Below are positions 6,381 through 8,905 of a DNA stretch of 8,905 nucleotides, one piece after another. The notes under the pieces were generated by a model. It saw only the letters and a program-made list of their open reading frames with translations. It had not been told where the DNA came from and ran no database searches. How positions within the stretch are numbered: the first letter of the stretch is position 1; each line of letters opens with the position of its first letter. A program made the translations under genes and the position numbers. This DNA is from Pseudomonadales bacterium (GTDB taxonomy: Bacteria; Pseudomonadota; Gammaproteobacteria; Pseudomonadales; JAHEIH01), in contig JALRIU010000113.1 in NCBI GenBank assembly GCA_023255355.1, positions 1 through 8,905 of the forward strand, given 5' to 3'.

Positions 6381-6510
6381 ACGACTCTGTCCCTTTGCGT
6401 CAGACCTAAGCAAAAAGACAAAATACCGTTGTCATCCTGCACTAGGAGCATTAAGCTGATATGCAGTTAACATTATTACTCAATCTCATGCCAAAGTCTT
6501 TGGAGAAAGT
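6381..6510. promoter_or_regulatory. Divergent lptG/pepA intergenic region
   Basis: These 130 bp must carry promoters in both directions. For pepA a weak pair TTAAGC (6451-6456) and TATTAC (6474-6479) with a 17-bp spacer is the best visible candidate, and GGAG (6502-6505) is the ribosome site. No convincing lptG promoter is visible. The region contains no lptF remnant that I can recognise. Confidence 0.3.
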
Positions 6511-8004
6511 ATGGATTTTTCAATCAAATTTACCGAAAAACTACAAAATTTACGAACTGACTGCCTCATTGTCGGTGCTTATCAAGGCGGTAAATTGGGT
6601 CCACGTGCTGAATTAGTCGATAACGCTTGCGATGGATTAATCAGTAAAATCTTGAAGCAAGGCGATATTAAAGCCAATTTAGGTGAAACGCTTCTGCTTC
6701 CAACCGCACCGGGTTTGAAAGCCAAACGAGTATTGATCATTGGGCTCGGTGACGGCAAAAAACCCTTGTCGGCGTCTGACACCCAAAAACTTTTCAACAA
6801 CCTATATAGTGCTGTACTCAAGACACCCTCGACCGATTGTGCTATCAACTTGGAACACATCGAGACTGACGGCCAAGACTCAGACTGGCAATTAAGCTTG
6901 CTTGGCCAATTAGGGCAATACTCACAATATCAATACACCCAAACAAAGTCAGAGAAAGAACTTAAATGTAAATTGACGAGTATCACCGTTTTGAGTCCAT
7001 TAAAGGTGGGTAAAAATGACCAACTTGCACTCGATAAGGGCAAGGCTATTGGTATTGGTAGTAATGCCGCGCGCGAACTTGGTAATTTACCTGGCAACAT
7101 CTGTACCCCAAGCTTTTTGGCAGAACATGCTGAAAATTTAGCTAAGCAGTACGCCAACCTCAAATGCAATGTTCTCGGTGAGAAAAAGATGGCCACCCTA
7201 GGTATGCATTCGTTGCTTTCTGTAGGCCGCGGCAGCGCCCAAGAATCCAAACTCATCGTGCTGGAATATAAAGGTGGCGCCAAGAATCAAGCGCCCGTTG
7301 TGTTAGTAGGTAAAGGCATCACGTTCGACACCGGTGGCATCAGTCTCAAGCCTGGCGCCGCGATGGATGAAATGAAATTCGATATGTGTGGTGCTGCATC
7401 GGTTCTTGGCACGATGCAATCATTGGCCGAAATCAAGCCAAAAATCAACGTGATTGCTGTTGTTGCTGCCGCCGAAAATATGCCAAGCGACTGTGCGACA
7501 AAACCTGGAGATATCGTGACTTCGATGTCAGGTAAAACTATCGAGATTCTTAATACCGATGCCGAAGGCCGCCTGGTTCTGTGTGACGCACTCACCTATG
7601 CTGGCCGTTTCAAACCCGCTGCTGTAGTCGATGTTGCCACACTCACTGGGGCTTGTGTTGTTGCACTTGGTAAAGTCGCAACAGGGCTTTATGCCAACAA
7701 GCAAGCCTTAGCTGATGAATTATTAGCGGCGGGCGAAAAAGCACTAGACCGTGCTTGGCAAATGCCATTATGGCAAGAATATCAATCGTTGCTTGATTCA
7801 AATTTCGCTGACATTGCCAATATTGGTGGCCCCCATGGTGGCAGTATTACCGCAGCGTGTTTCTTGTCCCGCTTTACAGAAGAATATGAGTGGGCTCATT
7901 TGGATATCGCTGGTACAGCTTGGCATAGCGGTGGTAACAAAGGCTCGACAGGTCGCCCAGTGCCGCTACTCACCCAATTTGTCCTCAACAGAGCCAGTGC
8001 ATGA
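6511..8004 (+). CDS. pepA: Leucyl (cytosol) aminopeptidase PepA, M17 family
   Basis: Hexameric two-metal aminopeptidase that removes N-terminal residues from peptides. In E. coli it also binds DNA as an accessory factor in Xer site-specific recombination and in transcriptional control. The 497 residues align with E. coli PepA from end to end by eye, with every catalytic position shifted by two: Lys268, Asp273, Lys280, Asp291, Asp350, Glu352 and Arg354. These lie in VGKGITFDTGGISLKP, MKFDMCGAASVLG and the M17 signature NTDAEGRL (348-355). The N-terminal macrodomain-like part (1-165), which carries the DNA-binding role in E. coli, is present but more divergent. ATG 6511 has GGAG 5 nt upstream. 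The stop overlaps holC by 4 bp (ATGA), so translation is probably coupled. It is intact. Confidence 0.98.
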   Translation: MDFSIKFTEKLQNLRTDCLIVGAYQGGKLGPRAELVDNACDGLISKILKQGDIKANLGETLLLPTAPGLKAKRVLIIGLGDGKKPLSASDTQKLFNNLYSAVLKTPSTDCAINLEHIETDGQDSDWQLSLLGQLGQYSQYQYTQTKSEKELKCKLTSITVLSPLKVGKNDQLALDKGKAIGIGSNAARELGNLPGNICTPSFLAEHAENLAKQYANLKCNVLGEKKMATLGMHSLLSVGRGSAQESKLIVLEYKGGAKNQAPVVLVGKGITFDTGGISLKPGAAMDEMKFDMCGAASVLGTMQSLAEIKPKINVIAVVAAAENMPSDCATKPGDIVTSMSGKTIEILNTDAEGRLVLCDALTYAGRFKPAAVVDVATLTGACVVALGKVATGLYANKQALADELLAAGEKALDRAWQMPLWQEYQSLLDSNFADIANIGGPHGGSITAACFLSRFTEEYEWAHLDIAGTAWHSGGNKGSTGRPVPLLTQFVLNRASA

Positions 8005-8429
8005 CCAACGTAGACTTTTACATCTTAGATAGTACTGATGACGAGGCTAGATTGCATCTAGCCTGTCGTTTAGTAGAAAAGGCGTATAGCCAAGGCCACC
8101 AAGTGTTCGTTCACTGCGCAAACCAAGATCTTGCTGAGCAATTCGACACACTGCTTTGGAACTTTAAAGATTCAGCGTTTATTCCCCATAGTAATCTCCA
8201 CCAACAACAAGACGCCAATGTACAAGTGTTGATTGGCGCAGAACCGCCCCATCATAGCCATGACCTAATGATTAACATTGATAAAACGGTACCGGGTTTT
8301 GTTGGTCGGTTTAGCCGAGTACTAGAAGTGGTTTGCCAACACCCTGATTGGGTTGACGCTGGGCGTAATAATTTTAGACATTACCGCGATGTTGGTTACC
8401 CACTAAAACACCACAAACTCGCTGGTTAA
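8001..8429 (+). CDS. holC: DNA polymerase III chi subunit HolC
   Basis: Accessory subunit of the clamp-loader complex. Chi pairs with psi (HolD) and contacts single-stranded-DNA-binding protein on the lagging strand. The 142 residues start with the usual VDFYIL strand. They contain the chi hallmark LLWNFKDSAFIPH (51-63), a VLIGAEPPHHSHDLMINI segment (76-93), and a C-terminal helix ending in FRHYRDVGYPLKHHKL. Its ATG overlaps the pepA stop by 4 bp and has no strong ribosome site of its own, so it depends on translational coupling. An intrinsic terminator begins within its last codons. The pepA-holC-valS order matches E. coli and many gammaproteobacteria. Confidence 0.97.
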   Translation: MTNVDFYILDSTDDEARLHLACRLVEKAYSQGHQVFVHCANQDLAEQFDTLLWNFKDSAFIPHSNLHQQQDANVQVLIGAEPPHHSHDLMINIDKTVPGFVGRFSRVLEVVCQHPDWVDAGRNNFRHYRDVGYPLKHHKLAG

Positions 8430-8446
8430 TTTCAGCGAGTTTTTTC
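8415..8446 (+). terminator. Intrinsic terminator of the pepA-holC unit
   Basis: AAACTCGCTG (8415-8424) pairs perfectly with CAGCGAGTTT (8433-8442) around an 8-nt loop, followed by a run of T that begins inside the 3' arm (8440-8445). The holC TAA (8427-8429) lies in the loop, so the stem starts within the last codons of holC. It should separate pepA-holC from valS. Confidence 0.87.
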
Positions 8447-8479
8447 AACTTTATCCTTCTTGTAAGCCAACTAATTCGT

Positions 8480-8485
8480 TATAAT
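8480..8485 (+). promoter_or_regulatory. Perfect -10 box of the valS promoter
   Basis: TATAAT matches the consensus exactly and lies 43 bp before the valS ATG, giving a leader of about 37 nt. The -35 is unclear: TTGTAA (8460-8465) is a fair match but only 14 bp away, and the hexamer at 17 bp (TTCTTG) is poor. Its position just after the terminator supports independent valS transcription. Confidence 0.55.
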
Positions 8486-8528
8486 CTTTAGCTTTTCTGA
8501 GCACATCAGGCACAAGCATAAGGTAAAA

Positions 8529-8905
8529 ATGGATAAGACATACCAACCCCAAGATATCGAAACAAATTGGTACAAATTCTGGGAAGAAAGCGGTTTCTTC
8601 GCCCCACAAGGTGGCGATAACAGTTACTGTATTATGATCCCCCCGCCGAATGTCACCGGTAGTCTTCACATGGGGCATGGCTTCCAAGAGGCCATCATGG
8701 ACGCCTTGATCCGTTATCACCGCATGAAAGGCGATAATACGCTTTGGCAGGTAGGAACTGATCACGCAGGTATTGCCACTCAAATGGTAGTAGAGCGCCT
8801 GCTTGACGCAGAAGGTGTTTCACGCCACGACCTTGGCCGCGAAAAATTCATTGAACGTATCTGGGAATGGAAACACGAGTCCGGTGGTCGCATTACTCAA
8901 CAGTT
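8529..8905 (+). CDS. valS: Valyl-tRNA synthetase, N-terminal part (runs off the window)
   Basis: Class I aminoacyl-tRNA synthetase that charges tRNA-Val. Only the first 125 codons are in the window. The start MDKTYQPQDIETNWYKFWEE is typical of ValS. The Rossmann-fold entry IPPPNVTGSLHMGHG contains the HIGH-type signature HMGH at 47-50, and TLWQVGTDHAGIATQ (about 74-88) is a ValS hallmark. The ATG at 8529 has AAGG 5 nt upstream. It follows holC after a terminator and its own -10 box. The right edge is a window cut, and nothing suggests damage. Confidence 0.98.
   Translation, partial: MDKTYQPQDIETNWYKFWEESGFFAPQGGDNSYCIMIPPPNVTGSLHMGHGFQEAIMDALIRYHRMKGDNTLWQVGTDHAGIATQMVVERLLDAEGVSRHDLGREKFIERIWEWKHESGGRITQQ

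Noticed and set aside
6377..6451. A 24-codon minus-strand frame (MLLVQDDNGI...) whose TGA overlaps the lptG TTG start, considered as an lptF remnant
   Set aside because: It has no ribosome site, is too short, and shows no resemblance to the LptF C-terminus that I can recognise.
7751..8032. Plus-strand frame of 93 codons within the end of pepA
   Set aside because: It is an out-of-frame reading of the conserved PepA C-terminus with no independent start signal.
8451..8783. Minus-strand open frame of 110 codons opposite valS
   Set aside because: It overlaps the clear ValS N-terminus with the HMGH motif and the TATAAT promoter, so it is a shadow frame.

Overview
The window looks like chromosomal DNA from a gammaproteobacterium of moderate GC content (mid-40s % by eye). 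Two arrangements suggest this: a tight pepA-holC-valS cluster facing a divergently transcribed LPS-export permease gene, and a glnK-amt nitrogen module. The proteins are of gammaproteobacterial type, for example HrpB, a YbaN/DUF454 protein, HolC and PepA with every catalytic residue in place. A marine Cellvibrionales-like or Oceanospirillales-like host is plausible, but this is inference from general protein character. The window is mostly housekeeping DNA. I see no phage, CRISPR, IS element, tRNA or rRNA.

Layout. On the minus strand, bases 1-610 hold glnK (PII) followed 16 bp later by the start of an ammonium transporter gene. The transporter reading stops after 54 codons, exactly where a sequence unrelated to Amt begins (about base 93). 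This is either a real rearrangement or a contig-end chimera. On the plus strand, 757-1173 encodes a small YbaN-type (DUF454) membrane protein. It is followed by a small basic protein (1239-1571) with its own extended -10 promoter and a TTG start. A compact repeat with overlapping inverted repeats (1575-1617) lies between that gene and the converging hrpB helicase gene (1631-4129, minus).

From 4249 a plus-strand pair encodes a soluble protein with a repeated C-terminal motif and an RDD-family membrane protein. The second gene ends one base from the converging lptG gene (minus). lptG is intact but has no lptF upstream, where it would normally be found. The next gene is the divergent pepA, only 130 bp away from the preferred lptG start.

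On the plus strand, pepA (6511-8004) overlaps holC (8001-8429) by 4 bp. A strong intrinsic terminator, with the holC stop codon in its loop, ends that unit. valS then starts from its own TATAAT promoter and runs off the right edge.

How the genes work together: GlnK and Amt would form an ammonium-sensing and uptake pair if amt were intact. LptG belongs to the LptB2FG LPS extractor and needs LptF from elsewhere. PepA, HolC and ValS form a conserved but functionally mixed neighbourhood (peptide turnover, replication clamp-loader chi subunit, tRNA charging). The observations most worth a second look are the amt breakpoint, the missing lptF and the intergenic repeat at 1575-1617. I found no clear evidence of an undescribed multi-gene system.
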